Shown: positions 1 through 9,744, numbered from the stretch's first letter. The stretch is DNA of 48,267 nt from Clostridiales bacterium (GCA_004556545.1 SFGO01000008.1:1-48267); one strand, 5' to 3'. Made by a program: numbers and translations. Notes: a model not told the origin generated them from the sequence alone.

Positions 1-82
1 GCGCGCTCGGAGCTCGCCTTTTTCCGCCGTCAAAATGGGCGGGCCTTTTTCCCTCCGCTGCCTATCGCCGCTCTGCTCCGGC

Positions 83-335
83 GCAGTTGGCGGTGGGCAA
101 GCTTACCCCTTGCAAGTTGAGATGCTTCGATGTGGCCGGAAGGTTTTGCGGCGTGGATAAATGGGCTGACGTTCTTTTCCCACAGTCGGCGGTAGGCATA
201 CTTACCCTGTGCGGGGTGGGAAGTTCCAATGTGGTTGGGGGATTTTGCGGCGCAGATGAATAGGCTGATTTTCTTTTTCACGCAGTCGGCGTAGGGCAAG
301 CTTACCCTTTTCAGGTTGGGATGCTTCGGTGTGGC
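83..335. repeat. Degenerate ~100 bp tandem repeat, about 2.5 units
   Basis: Three successive units start near 83, 183 and 283, a period of 99-100 bp. Each opens with a GCAGTCGGCG-like block, followed by GGCAAGCTTACCC, a TGGGATGCTTC-like block, and, in the first two units, TTTTGCGGCG and a T-rich stretch. The third unit stops after about 55 bp. Units are about 75-80% alike by eye. Reverse-strand reading frames pass through the array, but none has a credible ribosome site. It looks like noncoding repeat DNA. Positions 1-82 show nothing recognisable. Confidence 0.7.
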
Positions 336-358
336 ATAAATATTTTTGCATCGCAACA

Positions 359-393
359 GGCCAGCGTGAGTTTGATTTCACGCTGGCCTTTTT
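359..393 (+). terminator. Rho-independent terminator after the 100-bp array
   Basis: A perfect 11-bp stem (359-369 with 378-388), an 8-nt loop and a run of five T. The orientation serves a plus-strand transcript coming from the repeat region or from left of the window; no gene in the window obviously uses it. Confidence 0.75.
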
Positions 394-395
394 AA

Positions 396-694
396 GCGAG
401 CCATGAGGCCTGTCGCCGAATGGCGGTCTGAATCGACCACCAAACAGGGAGCCGCACCAGACCCGCGAGCCGCGAGGCCTGTCGCCGAGCGGCGGTAAAA
501 ATCCGGTCAAGTCGCATGTCGTTCGAGTAGCCCTGCGCCCTATGGCGCGGAGTGGGGTGCAGGGGTACTACCCCTGCCCGCGAGCCGCGAGGCCTGTCGC
601 CGAGCGACGGTAAAAACCCGGCCAACTGGCATGTCTCCCGAGCGGCCACGCGCCCAACGGGCGCGGCGCGGGGTCAAGGGGCACTGCCCCTTGT
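396..694. repeat. Second tandem repeat family (GCGAGCCGCGAGGCCTGTCG)
   Basis: The core GCGAGCCGCGAGGCCTGTCG, followed by CCGAGCGGCGGTAAAAA, occurs at 396 (diverged), 465 and 580. The last two belong to full units of about 115 bp that also share a CGCATGTC-like block, a GC-rich GCGCCC..GGCGC block and a terminal hairpin: GCAGGGG/CCCCTGC at 559-577 in one, AAGGGGC/GCCCCTT at 676-692 in the other. The last hairpin contains the stop codon of the minus-strand glucan synthase gene, so the repeat supplies that protein's final residues. Confidence 0.7.
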
Positions 695-3600
695 GGCTTC
701 GTGGATGCGGCCGTCGTCTTGGAGGAGGATGCGGCCGCCGGTGAGGGGCTCGCCGTCCAGAACGGGCGCGGTGCAAGCGGAAGAAAGGTGAAAACGGTAG
801 GTGGCGCTGCGGTAGCGGTAGGTGATGTGAACGGAGTCCCAGCCCGCAGGCAGCACGGGGCGGAGATAGAGAACGCTGCCTTCCTTGCGGAAGCCCAGCA
901 GTTCTTCCAGCAGAAGGTACTGATACCAGGCGGCGCTGCTGGTGTACCATGCCCGGCCGCCCCGGCCCTGTTGAGATGGAGCGGCATAGAGATCCGCCGC
1001 CATGACGTAGGGTTCCAGCCGGTATTGATCCGCCGTCTGACGGTCGAAACTGCGATATACCGGCAGAAGCCGCAGCGCCAGCTCCCAGGCCCGGTCGGGC
1101 TGCCCCAACTGTAGAAAAGCGCCCATGGCCCAGCAGGCGGCGAGGGTGGATTGCCCGCCGTTTTCCCGCACACCCGGCAGATACCCGGCGAGGGAGTTCG
1201 GACGGCTTTCGCCGTCAAAGGGCGGCGTGAAAAGCTTGAGAAGCCCGGCGTCCGGGTCGTATAGCATCTGCCGGACGCTTTCCATGCCCAGCTCGCAGCG
1301 CTCCCGGGAAAGACCGCAGAAAACGGCCCAGCATTGGGGAATCAGGTCGATGCGGCATTCGCTGTTGGCGGACGCGCCGATTTTGTCGCCTGCAGGGTCG
1401 TAGGCGCGCAGATACCACGCCCCGTCCCAGCCGTGCCGCTCCAGACTGACCAGCAGCTCCCGGCGGCGCTCCGACAGCCGCGCGGCGGTTTCCGCGTCCA
1501 CACAGGGCAGAAAGCGGCGGATGACTTCGCAGAGGAACATGCCGAGCCAGACGCTTTCGCCGGTCTCGCCGCCTGCCGGCTCCATGCCTTCACCCCAGTC
1601 CCCGCCGCCCGTCAGGGGCAGACCGTGCTCGCCCAGCCGCATATGGTCGATGGCCCGGAGACAGTGCTGCCATAAGGGTTCGCTTCTTTCGGAAACCTCT
1701 GGGGAAAATAGCTTTTCCCGCTGTCCCTCCTGAAGCGGTTCGGCGCGCAGATAGGGCACCGGCTCCTGCAGGACGGCAGTATCCCCGGCAGTGCGCACAT
1801 ATAGGGCGGTCACAAAGGGCAGAAACAGCTGATCGTCCGAAAGGCATGTGCGAGCGCCGAAGCGGGGCGGCTGCCACCAGCGCTGCACATCTCCTTCCTC
1901 GAATTGATGGGCTGCGCAAAGAAGCAGCTGCTCCCGCACGACTTCCGGGCTGGTGTGGAGCAGCGCCAGCATGTCCTGCAGCTGTTCCCGAAATTCATAG
2001 GCCCCGCTTGTCTGCACGAAACCCGCCCGCATCAGAAGCCGGGAGGCGATCACCTGATAGGGCAGCCAGCGGTTCAGCATCAGGCACAGGGCCTCGTCCG
2101 GCAGGTCGAAGCGCAGGCCGCTGAGCCGGTATTCCCAGCGCTGGCGGCAGCGGTGCAGCCGCAGCGTTGCGCCGTCGGCCCGGAAGGCGGCAACGGCTTC
2201 CGCCAGCTTCGAGCGGCTTCGGAAAAATCCGAGAGCCGAAACGATGCTCTTGCTTTCGCCCGGGCGAAGCACTACGGAAAAACAGAGAACCGCCGCGTTT
2301 CCGCCGTCGTTGGGCAGAGGGCCGGACTGACAGAGCGCCCATGGCGCGTCGCCCCAGAGACCTTCCAGCACGCCCGCGCTCATGCAGGCCGCATAGTCCG
2401 GCTCCGGATCCAGCCCGGTCAGACAGCCGAAGCCCCGCAGATCGGGGATCGCCAGCATCAGCCCGCCCGGGCCCCGCTGCATGGCGCAGAGCTGGGCAGC
2501 ATTCGGTTCTCCCGGCTCAAAAACGCAGGTGTGAAAGAAGAACAGGGTTCGTTCTTCGGAGCCTTCATTGCGAAGCTGCAAGACCCGAACGCCAAAGGAC
2601 GCTTCCAGATCGGTAAAGCAGCTCAAACGGCACAGAACGCCATATCCGGCGCACTCGTAGACGGTTTCGCCGGGACGGTGCGTCACGCGGCAGGGAAGTC
2701 CGTTCCCCAGCGGCCAGCGGGTGACGGACCAGATCAGCCCCTGCTTTTCATCCCGGAGAAAGAAATTTTCCTGCCCTCGGGGACAAACGCTGTCGTCGGA
2801 ACGGCGGGTCAGCCATCCTCGTTGACCGCCGTCCGCATAGGAGAAAAGCAGCCCGCTTTCGCCTGCCAGCGTGCCAAAGGCCTGCGAGCACAGCGGATTG
2901 CACCAGGGCGCGGGCGTTTGCCTGCCGGGAGCCAGCACGATCTGGTAATCCCCCTCGTTGGGCGTGAAACCGCCGTAGCCGTTGAAGAAGCGAAGCTCCT
3001 CCCCGGCAGGCAGGGCGGTTTTGGTTTTGTCCGCCCGGCAGAAGAAGCCGGGACGCTTCCGCAGGGAAAAGCGCAGGCGTTCCAACTGCTCGTCCAGAGA
3101 GCCTTCGTCGGAAGAAAGGGCCAGCCGCGCCGCCGCCCGAAGGAGCCGAACCTGTTCCTCGGACAGCCGTTCCCGTTCCAGCAGGTGGATCCCACCGTCC
3201 TTTCCCAGCCATTCGTGGCTGTGGCTTTTGCGGCATAGCTCGCTGAGCGCCTGCGGAAGAGACGTTTCCTGAACGGAAGCCGGGCTGCACAGCAGCGCCA
3301 GATCAAACCGCAGTCCGTTCATTCGAAACAGGGCATGAGCCCGCAGAAGCAGGTCTGCCGTATCCAGCGTGGCCTGCCCCGAGCATTCTAGCAGCAGAAG
3401 GGGCAGCTTGCCGCTGATGCGCAGGCCGTGCAGCTTCTCAAGGGGCAGCTCGTTTTGAGCGGAATAGCGGAACTGCATGGGCTGGCCGGTGTAGCACAGG
3501 CACCCTGCCAGACGGAAAACGCTGTTTTGCTGCCCGGCGGAAAGTCCCAGATAACGGGCGGACACCCTTGCGCGGGTCAGAGCAAAATCGAAGCGGCGCA

Positions 3601-6600
3601 GCACGCTGCCGGGCCGGTCGTAGCGTTCCAGAAATGCGGAGGGCTTGTCCTTGGAACCGGGACAAAGGGTGGCAAAGGCCAGCGTGACCCGCCCTTTGGC
3701 AGGCAGTGTGAAGGCGGCGCGCAGGCTGAGACAGGGGTCGATCACACTGCCCAACGTGTCCCGGAAAGCAACGGCAGGCGTTTCCAGCGCCCGCGGCGTT
3801 CGAACGCTGCGGCCCCGGCCCAGAAAGGCCGATCGGTCTGCCTGGATATGAAACGCCTCCAAAGGCACGTCGGCGCACAGATGGTGCCACAGAAGAAACG
3901 GCCCATCGTTTTCCCCTTTGGGACGGCGGCGGGCGGCAGCGCCCGTTTCTCCCAGTTTTTCGGTTTGAAGGAAAAGATTCTGATCGGCAGGAGGCGCTTC
4001 GCCGCCCCGCATGGGACAGAGGGCCGGTTCCAGATAGCTGGCGATCTCCAGCGAGCGCTCCGTATCTTCCGAATTTTCCAGCGTCAGATGGTGCAGAAAC
4101 GCCCCGTCCAGCGGATTGACAAACATCCGCAGGGTGGTTCTGATTTGGAGCCATTCATTGGTGAAGACCGCCTGCGCCGCTTCAAACCGAATGGTTTCGG
4201 AAACAGAGGGCGTGCAAAGATCCCGGAAGCCGCCGCTCTGGTTCTCCCGCAGGTACAGCCGGGGACCGGAGGGAAGGGTGCAGTCCTCGTGAAAACGGGT
4301 CAGCATCAGTCCGTTTCGGGCCAGATAACCGCCGCCCTGCGCATCGATGAGCCAGGTGGAACCCCCGCCGCCCAGCAGATGCGCATCGATGGGAAAGCAC
4401 AGAGCGCTGGCCTCCCGGGACACCATGGGGGAGCTTTCCTCCGCTTCCGGCCTTCTGCGCCGCAGCGGACGGCGAAGCGCGCCCCGGCGCCTGCCGGGCT
4501 TTTCCTGCAGGAGCAGCCGGTAGGCCTGCGCCTTTGGCAAATCGCCGAACAGACGGACGATATACTGGTCGCACAGCAGATTGCACAGAGTAACCAGAAT
4601 CATGCCCTGATGGCGGCTCGTGTGGCTGCGGACAATCTGAAATCCGCCGTGCTTTTGCTTTTGAGAAAAATCGGCCGCCTCAAAGAAGCCCATGGGGCCT
4701 TCCATGCCCATGGTTTCCAGCCGAAGCAGATTTTGAAAGCCGCGCCGCAGATCCAGCGGCAGGGCGAGAACAGAGGCATAGGGCGCGATTACGCCGGTAG
4801 GCGGATCAGAGCGCAGAGCCAGCGAAGGCAGGCCGAAAGCCTCGTGCAGATAATAGAGTTCCGGGTCGAAGGCATGATAGCCGCTTTCACTGACGCCATA
4901 AACGCCGCCCGGCCGATAGGCCTGCTGTTCCCGCAGGGCGGCTTTCAGGGCGGAGGTCAGCAGCGTACCCGGAACGGAAGGATGGAACAGAAGGGGCGAC
5001 AGGTATTCGGACAGGGAGCCGTTGCAGGAAAGCAGACTTTGCCCCCGGCGGGTGCGCACTCGGGGACGGCCCAGCCGGTACCAGTGCCGCAGGGGAACCT
5101 GACCGGTCATGATGGCATAAAAGCTGAGCAGCCGCGCTTCGCTGGCCAGCAGCGTATCATGCGAGCGATTCTCGTTCGGCTGGTCGGGATGAACACCGCT
5201 CCAGAAAAGCCCCGCATCTTTATCAAAAAGAGCAGTGAAGTTTATCCCGCTTGCCAGCGCGTCCGCCCGGAAGGAAAGGTCACGGAAGCTCTCCGGCAGC
5301 ACAGGCAGCAGCACACGCAATCCCTGTGCGCAGACAGTCAGGCAGACGGCCAGAAGCCCGCTGTCCGCTGAAGAAACCAAACGGGGCGGCAGGGGTTCCA
5401 GCGTCCGGGTATCATACTGGCTGTACAGGTGGCCTTCCCATTTGGGCAGCGCTTCCAGCGTGGAAAGCGTTTCACCGATGCGCCGGGCCGCTTCCGCCGC
5501 CGGGAGCAGACGCAGCTTTTCCGCCGCCAGCAGGGAAACCAGATACAGGCCGATGCTGGTGGACGAGGTGCGGTGAGAGATGCCCTTATTGGGGTCAATC
5601 TGCACGTTGTCGGCGGGCAGCGCGTGAGCTTCCCCGGGGACGGCGGTTTCGAAATACAGCATCGTACCCGCCGCCAGTCGGTTCAGCACCTCCCGCATGT
5701 ACTCCGTTGGCCGGGGCACGGAAGCTCTGGGCGCTTCCAGCGCAAACAGCAGGAAGGGAAGCGCCGCCCAAAGCAGGGCCGCAACTAGCCCGGGCACGAA
5801 AAATCCGCGCAGGAAGATCGAAAACGCCGCCATTCCGCCCGCTGCCGCCATGCTCAGCGTGAAATAGAGCATGGGCGGCCTGGCGGAGGGCTTGGGAAAC
5901 GGAACAGCGGGAGTCCATTGAAGCAGCCCCTGTCGGGAAACAAACAGCCGGTACAGCGCTCGACCAATGGCGTCCAGCTCCATGGCAGCGTTCAGCGGAA
6001 GAACGGTCAGCCGTGTCAGAAAGGAAGCCAGCGTAACGCCGGTCAGGGGAAACAGCCCCGGCAGCTCGGGGATCAGCAGCACGGCCCAGAACAGCCCGGC
6101 GTTTCCCTGAGCCGCCAGACAGAACAACAGCAGCACCCGCAGGGCGCTTTCCAGAGAATGCAGCAGGTTCAAAAGAAGCTTCCAGCGGCTAAGGCCGCCG
6201 AATGATTTTCTGGGCGTGTGCCGTCCCCGGGGAAAAAACGGCAGCACATAGGGAAGAAGCTGCCAGTCGCCCCGTGCTCTTCGGTGCAGCCGGGTGAGAA
6301 AGCCCTGCAGCGTTTGCGGGGGCGTTTCATAAAGCACAATGTCGGAATCGTAGGCGCAGCCTGCCAACTGGCCTTCCGGCGGGGCGTGATTCAGAATGGC
6401 GCAGAGCAGAATTTTTCCTTCCGTGGCCTGCAAAAACGGGGCGGGATCCAGAATTCCGTTCCCCTGAAAGGTGCCGCTGTTCAGTGCACCGCTGAAAAAT
6501 TCCGCCGTCAGCGCGCTATCAGACTCGGAACCGCCCAACAGCAGGGAAAGACGGCTTTCCACCGCGGCGGGTTCTGCTTCCATCCGGGGCTGAAGAACGC

Positions 6601-8479
6601 TTACGCCCCGCCAGCCGTCAGGCCCGACGCAGCGGCGCTGCAAGGGATGCAGCATGGCTCCCACCATCCGCAGCGCCGCTCCCGGCGGCAGAAAGGTGCC
6701 GCTGTCCACTGTGATGACATAGCGATAGCGGTTTTGCAGCGTTTCCGGCGGCACGGAAGCGTAGGCAAAACGGTCTTCGACCGGCTCACCCTGTATTAGC
6801 TTCAATAAGGTGTTCAGACTGCCCCGCTTGCGCTCCCGGCCCATGTACAGATGATCGGGCGCGTGATAGATTCGTTCCCGCTGCAAATAGAAGAAGTCAT
6901 GCCCTGTACTTTCCCGGAGAGCCCGAATCGCTTCGGCAGCGGCGGAGACGATTTCGCCATCGTCGCTGAAGGAGCCGGTCAGACTGTCACGGAAATCCCC
7001 CAGCAGCAGAAAGTGCAGGTTGGGGTCGGGATTGGCGCAATGAAGGATGGAAAGCGTCTTGACCATGGAAAGCGCGTGCGCCGGATCAAGCAGCGGCGCG
7101 GGGCAGACCATCAGCGTGCGCTGAGCGTCTTCCAGCCGGTCTACCTGCATGCGGGGAATCCTTCGCGGCTCGGCCCGGCGCTGATAAAGCCGGAAGAAAA
7201 GATGCCGTCCCGTCAGCCAGAAGGTCAGGGCAAACGGCAGCCACAGCCAGCCGGACAGCCGGAGAAAACCCGCCAGTGCCAGCAAAAAGGAGAAATAAAA
7301 CGCGGATAAGACGAAATAGAACGGCCTTCCGTGCAGCCGGAAAAACAGCCGGGGCGGAAGAAAGCGCCGCTTCGGGTACAGCCGGGCGACCAGCTCTGCC
7401 AAGCCTTCGTCAATCAAATAATAGCCTACATGGGAAAGGGGAGAGGTCTCGGCGGCGGAGGCCAGAGAAAGGGCTGCCTCGCAGATCTCCCGCGCAGGAA
7501 CCGACGCATCGCGGCTGATGCGCGCCGCCTGCCGCCGGTAGTAGGCCCGGCTTTCTTCGTCCATTTGGGGATAAATGTCATCTTGGCAAAGCAACTGGTG
7601 AAGCTCGCTCCAATCTTCCAGCAGGCGGCTCCATGGAGCCTGCCCCACGGTGTGAAGGGCGGCGAGGGCATTTCCGACCCAGCGGGCTTCGTCTATCTGC
7701 CGCAAATGCTCCCGATTGGCCACTTCTTCGGCAGAGCGGCCCTGAGCGTCCAACTGGTTTTCCAGCCAGAGCAGCTGCTCGTCAAAGCCGCCCTGCCGCC
7801 AGCGGGAAAACAGCTTTTCCAGAAAAGAATCATTTTGCCCATACCGATGAAACAGCGCCATGGCGCGGCGCTCCCAGCCTTTTTCCAAAAGACGGCAAAG
7901 CCGCTCGGCCTGACGGCGCACCATTTGCTCCCGGACGCAGGAATGAGCCAGCTCGCCCAGCAGAAGCAGAAGCGCACCGCGAAGCGCCTGAGGCAGGGCC
8001 GTCCATTCTTCTTCCTCCAAAGGCTGCTCCTTCTGCCAGACGGCCAGCGCTTCCTCCAACTGGGAAAGACGCAGCTCCCCGGCGGTATGGGCCAGAAAGA
8101 CCCGGGCAAAACAGGCAATCCGGCTTTCTCCGCACGGAAAGGCCGTCAGCCGGACGGAACCCGGCGCCGGGCGCAGAGAAGCCGCTTCCTCCTGCAAGAA
8201 ACGGCCATTATCACAAAGCTGGCGGGAGGCAGGCAGTCCTTCTTCCGACCGCAGGCCGTTCAGAAATCGAACGTTTTTTTCCAGCCCTTTCAGGGCGGAG
8301 GCAGGCGGCAGGAGCCGTGTCCGTCGGCGGCGCGGAGTCTGACCGGCCAGCGCCTTCATCCGGGCGGAAAGCGATGCTTCCGGCGAAACGTCCCGCCGGG
8401 AAAGAATAGGCTTTTTTCGAGCAGCGAGAAAAAGCAGAAAAAGCAGCGCAAGGCCTGCCGCAGCGATCCACCATTCCAT
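674..8479 (-). CDS. Cyclic beta-1,2-glucan synthase-like membrane protein (GT84/glycoamylase/GH94)
   Basis: A 2601-residue protein with the NdvB/ChvB layout. An N-terminal membrane helix (about 4-20) is followed by further membrane segments near 390-430, 815-870 and 900-945. The glucosyltransferase part has a TVDSGT motif (D592) where DAD is usual, and RARGDWQLLP near 737. A glycoamylase-like domain (about 1000-1400) has YDTRTLEPLPPR and HTSRHQGM. A C-terminal GH94 phosphorylase-like domain has LTGGGDWGEGM (D2294, E2297) then GESVWLG. Known members make cyclic or linear beta-1,2-glucan from UDP-glucose at the membrane, with the GH94 part trimming chain length. Start chosen for AGGGAGG 10 nt upstream. 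The family's GDWND motif reads GDWGE here, so phosphorolytic activity is uncertain. The last codons lie in a repeat. Length is close to the family's 2700-2900. Confidence 0.88.
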   Translation of the reverse strand: MEWWIAAAGLALLFLLFLAARKKPILSRRDVSPEASLSARMKALAGQTPRRRRTRLLPPASALKGLEKNVRFLNGLRSEEGLPASRQLCDNGRFLQEEAASLRPAPGSVRLTAFPCGESRIACFARVFLAHTAGELRLSQLEEALAVWQKEQPLEEEEWTALPQALRGALLLLLGELAHSCVREQMVRRQAERLCRLLEKGWERRAMALFHRYGQNDSFLEKLFSRWRQGGFDEQLLWLENQLDAQGRSAEEVANREHLRQIDEARWVGNALAALHTVGQAPWSRLLEDWSELHQLLCQDDIYPQMDEESRAYYRRQAARISRDASVPAREICEAALSLASAAETSPLSHVGYYLIDEGLAELVARLYPKRRFLPPRLFFRLHGRPFYFVLSAFYFSFLLALAGFLRLSGWLWLPFALTFWLTGRHLFFRLYQRRAEPRRIPRMQVDRLEDAQRTLMVCPAPLLDPAHALSMVKTLSILHCANPDPNLHFLLLGDFRDSLTGSFSDDGEIVSAAAEAIRALRESTGHDFFYLQRERIYHAPDHLYMGRERKRGSLNTLLKLIQGEPVEDRFAYASVPPETLQNRYRYVITVDSGTFLPPGAALRMVGAMLHPLQRRCVGPDGWRGVSVLQPRMEAEPAAVESRLSLLLGGSESDSALTAEFFSGALNSGTFQGNGILDPAPFLQATEGKILLCAILNHAPPEGQLAGCAYDSDIVLYETPPQTLQGFLTRLHRRARGDWQLLPYVLPFFPRGRHTPRKSFGGLSRWKLLLNLLHSLESALRVLLLFCLAAQGNAGLFWAVLLIPELPGLFPLTGVTLASFLTRLTVLPLNAAMELDAIGRALYRLFVSRQGLLQWTPAVPFPKPSARPPMLYFTLSMAAAGGMAAFSIFLRGFFVPGLVAALLWAALPFLLFALEAPRASVPRPTEYMREVLNRLAAGTMLYFETAVPGEAHALPADNVQIDPNKGISHRTSSTSIGLYLVSLLAAEKLRLLPAAEAARRIGETLSTLEALPKWEGHLYSQYDTRTLEPLPPRLVSSADSGLLAVCLTVCAQGLRVLLPVLPESFRDLSFRADALASGINFTALFDKDAGLFWSGVHPDQPNENRSHDTLLASEARLLSFYAIMTGQVPLRHWYRLGRPRVRTRRGQSLLSCNGSLSEYLSPLLFHPSVPGTLLTSALKAALREQQAYRPGGVYGVSESGYHAFDPELYYLHEAFGLPSLALRSDPPTGVIAPYASVLALPLDLRRGFQNLLRLETMGMEGPMGFFEAADFSQKQKHGGFQIVRSHTSRHQGMILVTLCNLLCDQYIVRLFGDLPKAQAYRLLLQEKPGRRRGALRRPLRRRRPEAEESSPMVSREASALCFPIDAHLLGGGGSTWLIDAQGGGYLARNGLMLTRFHEDCTLPSGPRLYLRENQSGGFRDLCTPSVSETIRFEAAQAVFTNEWLQIRTTLRMFVNPLDGAFLHHLTLENSEDTERSLEIASYLEPALCPMRGGEAPPADQNLFLQTEKLGETGAAARRRPKGENDGPFLLWHHLCADVPLEAFHIQADRSAFLGRGRSVRTPRALETPAVAFRDTLGSVIDPCLSLRAAFTLPAKGRVTLAFATLCPGSKDKPSAFLERYDRPGSVLRRFDFALTRARVSARYLGLSAGQQNSVFRLAGCLCYTGQPMQFRYSAQNELPLEKLHGLRISGKLPLLLLECSGQATLDTADLLLRAHALFRMNGLRFDLALLCSPASVQETSLPQALSELCRKSHSHEWLGKDGGIHLLERERLSEEQVRLLRAAARLALSSDEGSLDEQLERLRFSLRKRPGFFCRADKTKTALPAGEELRFFNGYGGFTPNEGDYQIVLAPGRQTPAPWCNPLCSQAFGTLAGESGLLFSYADGGQRGWLTRRSDDSVCPRGQENFFLRDEKQGLIWSVTRWPLGNGLPCRVTHRPGETVYECAGYGVLCRLSCFTDLEASFGVRVLQLRNEGSEERTLFFFHTCVFEPGEPNAAQLCAMQRGPGGLMLAIPDLRGFGCLTGLDPEPDYAACMSAGVLEGLWGDAPWALCQSGPLPNDGGNAAVLCFSVVLRPGESKSIVSALGFFRSRSKLAEAVAAFRADGATLRLHRCRQRWEYRLSGLRFDLPDEALCLMLNRWLPYQVIASRLLMRAGFVQTSGAYEFREQLQDMLALLHTSPEVVREQLLLCAAHQFEEGDVQRWWQPPRFGARTCLSDDQLFLPFVTALYVRTAGDTAVLQEPVPYLRAEPLQEGQREKLFSPEVSERSEPLWQHCLRAIDHMRLGEHGLPLTGGGDWGEGMEPAGGETGESVWLGMFLCEVIRRFLPCVDAETAARLSERRRELLVSLERHGWDGAWYLRAYDPAGDKIGASANSECRIDLIPQCWAVFCGLSRERCELGMESVRQMLYDPDAGLLKLFTPPFDGESRPNSLAGYLPGVRENGGQSTLAACWAMGAFLQLGQPDRAWELALRLLPVYRSFDRQTADQYRLEPYVMAADLYAAPSQQGRGGRAWYTSSAAWYQYLLLEELLGFRKEGSVLYLRPVLPAGWDSVHITYRYRSATYRFHLSSACTAPVLDGEPLTGGRILLQDDGRIHEATRGSAP

Positions 8480-8614
8480 TTGTCACAAACCTCCCTGCCG
8501 CTATGCTGAATATGCCATGGAGAGAAAAAGCACGGCTTCCCAAACGCGGAAGCATGCCGTCTGTATTCTGCACCGGCGAACGGTTTTCCATGTGAACAGA
8601 TCCCAGCCGCGCCA

Positions 8615-8643
8615 TTGACAAAACGAAGGGAGCCGCCTACAAT
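8615..8643 (+). promoter_or_regulatory. Near-consensus sigma-A promoter for the GNAT gene
   Basis: TTGACA at 8615-8620, a 17-bp spacer and TACAAT at 8638-8643. It points to the acetyltransferase gene at 8772. The rest of the 292-bp gap between the two divergent genes shows no other clear signal. Confidence 0.85.
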
Positions 8644-8771
8644 AAAAACAGATTCGCAAAACGTCAAACGCTTTTTCTATTCTTCCTTTTACACTCCGTC
8701 GGCGCTAAAAAGGCTTCGGACGGACGCTGCTTTGTCAAGTGCATCAAATTCATCAAAAAGGATGTGTCATT

Positions 8772-9311
8772 ATGCGGCTGGAAACGGAAAGACTGATTTT
8801 GCGGGAACTGACAAATGAAGATTTCGCGGCATGGTATGAGATCCTTTCGGATGCGGAAACCATGCAGTTCTATCCTGCGCCCTTTGATGAAGAAAAGGTA
8901 CGGCAATGGATCAGCTGGAATCTGGAAAATTATCAGACCTACGGCTTTGGCCTGTGGGCGGTGCTCTTGAAGGAAGAAAACCGTTTCATCGGCGATTGCG
9001 GCATCACCATGCAGTACATTCACGGACAAATGCTGCCGGAAATCGGCTATCATATCCATAGGAACGAACAGGGGCGGGGCTATGCCTCCGAAGCGGCCCG
9101 TCGGTGCATACGATATGCCCTTGAGGAACGGAATCTCCCGGCGGTCTATTCCTATATGAAATACGACAATCTGGCTTCCTGCCGCGTAGCCCAAAAGAAC
9201 GGGATGCGGCTTGTGGAAACCTACCCGGACGATCGCAATACCTTCACCCGGGTTTATGCCATCACCCGGGAAGAATGGCTGACCACACACGTTTCCGCGC
9301 CAAATGAATAG
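8772..9311 (+). CDS. GNAT family N-acetyltransferase (RimJ/RimL-like)
   Basis: A 179-residue protein opening with MRLETERLILRELTNEDF, the typical start of RimJ/RimL-type acetyltransferases, and carrying an acetyl-CoA loop region GYHIHRNEQGRGYASEA followed by SCRVAQKNGMR near the end. These enzymes move an acetyl group from acetyl-CoA to an amine, often a protein N-terminus or a small molecule; the substrate cannot be told. An in-frame ATG exists at 8739, but AAGGA lies 9 nt before 8772, which also gives the family's usual N-terminus. It is monocistronic or co-transcribed with the small gene at 9366. Confidence 0.9.
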   Translation: MRLETERLILRELTNEDFAAWYEILSDAETMQFYPAPFDEEKVRQWISWNLENYQTYGFGLWAVLLKEENRFIGDCGITMQYIHGQMLPEIGYHIHRNEQGRGYASEAARRCIRYALEERNLPAVYSYMKYDNLASCRVAQKNGMRLVETYPDDRNTFTRVYAITREEWLTTHVSAPNE

Positions 9312-9365
9312 GATGAAGCAGCTTTCCGAATCAGTGTGGAAGGCATGAAGGAAAGGAGGGTTTGC

Positions 9366-9686
9366 ATGATCCAGCGTTCCCTTTGGAAACGTCCCGCTCT
9401 GCAAACCAGCGAGGCAGTGCTTCTTCCGGCCATGCCCCGAATGAAGGCGGCGGAGCCGGTCTATTCCGACGGATACCAGCGTGTGCGCCCTACGGAGGAT
9501 CCCTTTCGGCCGGTAGAAACAGAGGAAAACAGCCGGATGGCACTGAGCGCTTACGTCCGGCCCAGAGGCAGCATGGCGGGCCGCAGCGTGCTCCGGGCCG
9601 TCGGTATCGGTGCGGATCCATATCTGCGCCGGCGGACGGAAACAGGGTGGCCGGGCCGAATGACCGGGCGGTTCGCCCGATGGTAA
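9366..9686 (+). CDS. Small basic protein of unknown function
   Basis: A 106-residue open frame with GGAGGG 5 nt before its ATG and its own terminator directly after the stop, which supports a real gene. The product is rich in Arg, Pro and Gly, with no signal peptide, membrane helix or cysteine motif visible and no family recognised. An overlapping ATG at 9362 in another frame is a poorer candidate. Spacing of 54 nt after the acetyltransferase suggests shared transcription. It could still be a spurious frame in GC-rich DNA. Confidence 0.5.
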   Translation: MIQRSLWKRPALQTSEAVLLPAMPRMKAAEPVYSDGYQRVRPTEDPFRPVETEENSRMALSAYVRPRGSMAGRSVLRAVGIGADPYLRRRTETGWPGRMTGRFARW

Positions 9687-9691
9687 AGAGG

Positions 9692-9722
9692 AAAAGAGAC
9701 AGGAACAACGCCTGTCTCTTTT
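9692..9722. terminator. Bidirectional terminator between convergent genes
   Basis: AAAAGAGACAGG (9692-9703), a 7-nt loop and CCTGTCTCTTTT (9711-9722): a 12-bp perfect stem with T-rich ends on both strands. It serves the small plus-strand gene and the CAP-domain gene converging from the right. Confidence 0.88.
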
Positions 9723-9744
9723 CGTATGGTCATATGGGTGAGCC

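Noticed and set aside
83..335. Possible CRISPR array
   Set aside because: Units are contiguous 100-bp diverged repeats without short identical repeats or unique spacers, and there are no cas genes.
3428..5371. 647-residue plus-strand open frame
   Set aside because: It is a shadow of the giant glucan synthase gene, with Gln/Arg/Gly-rich composition and no start signal.
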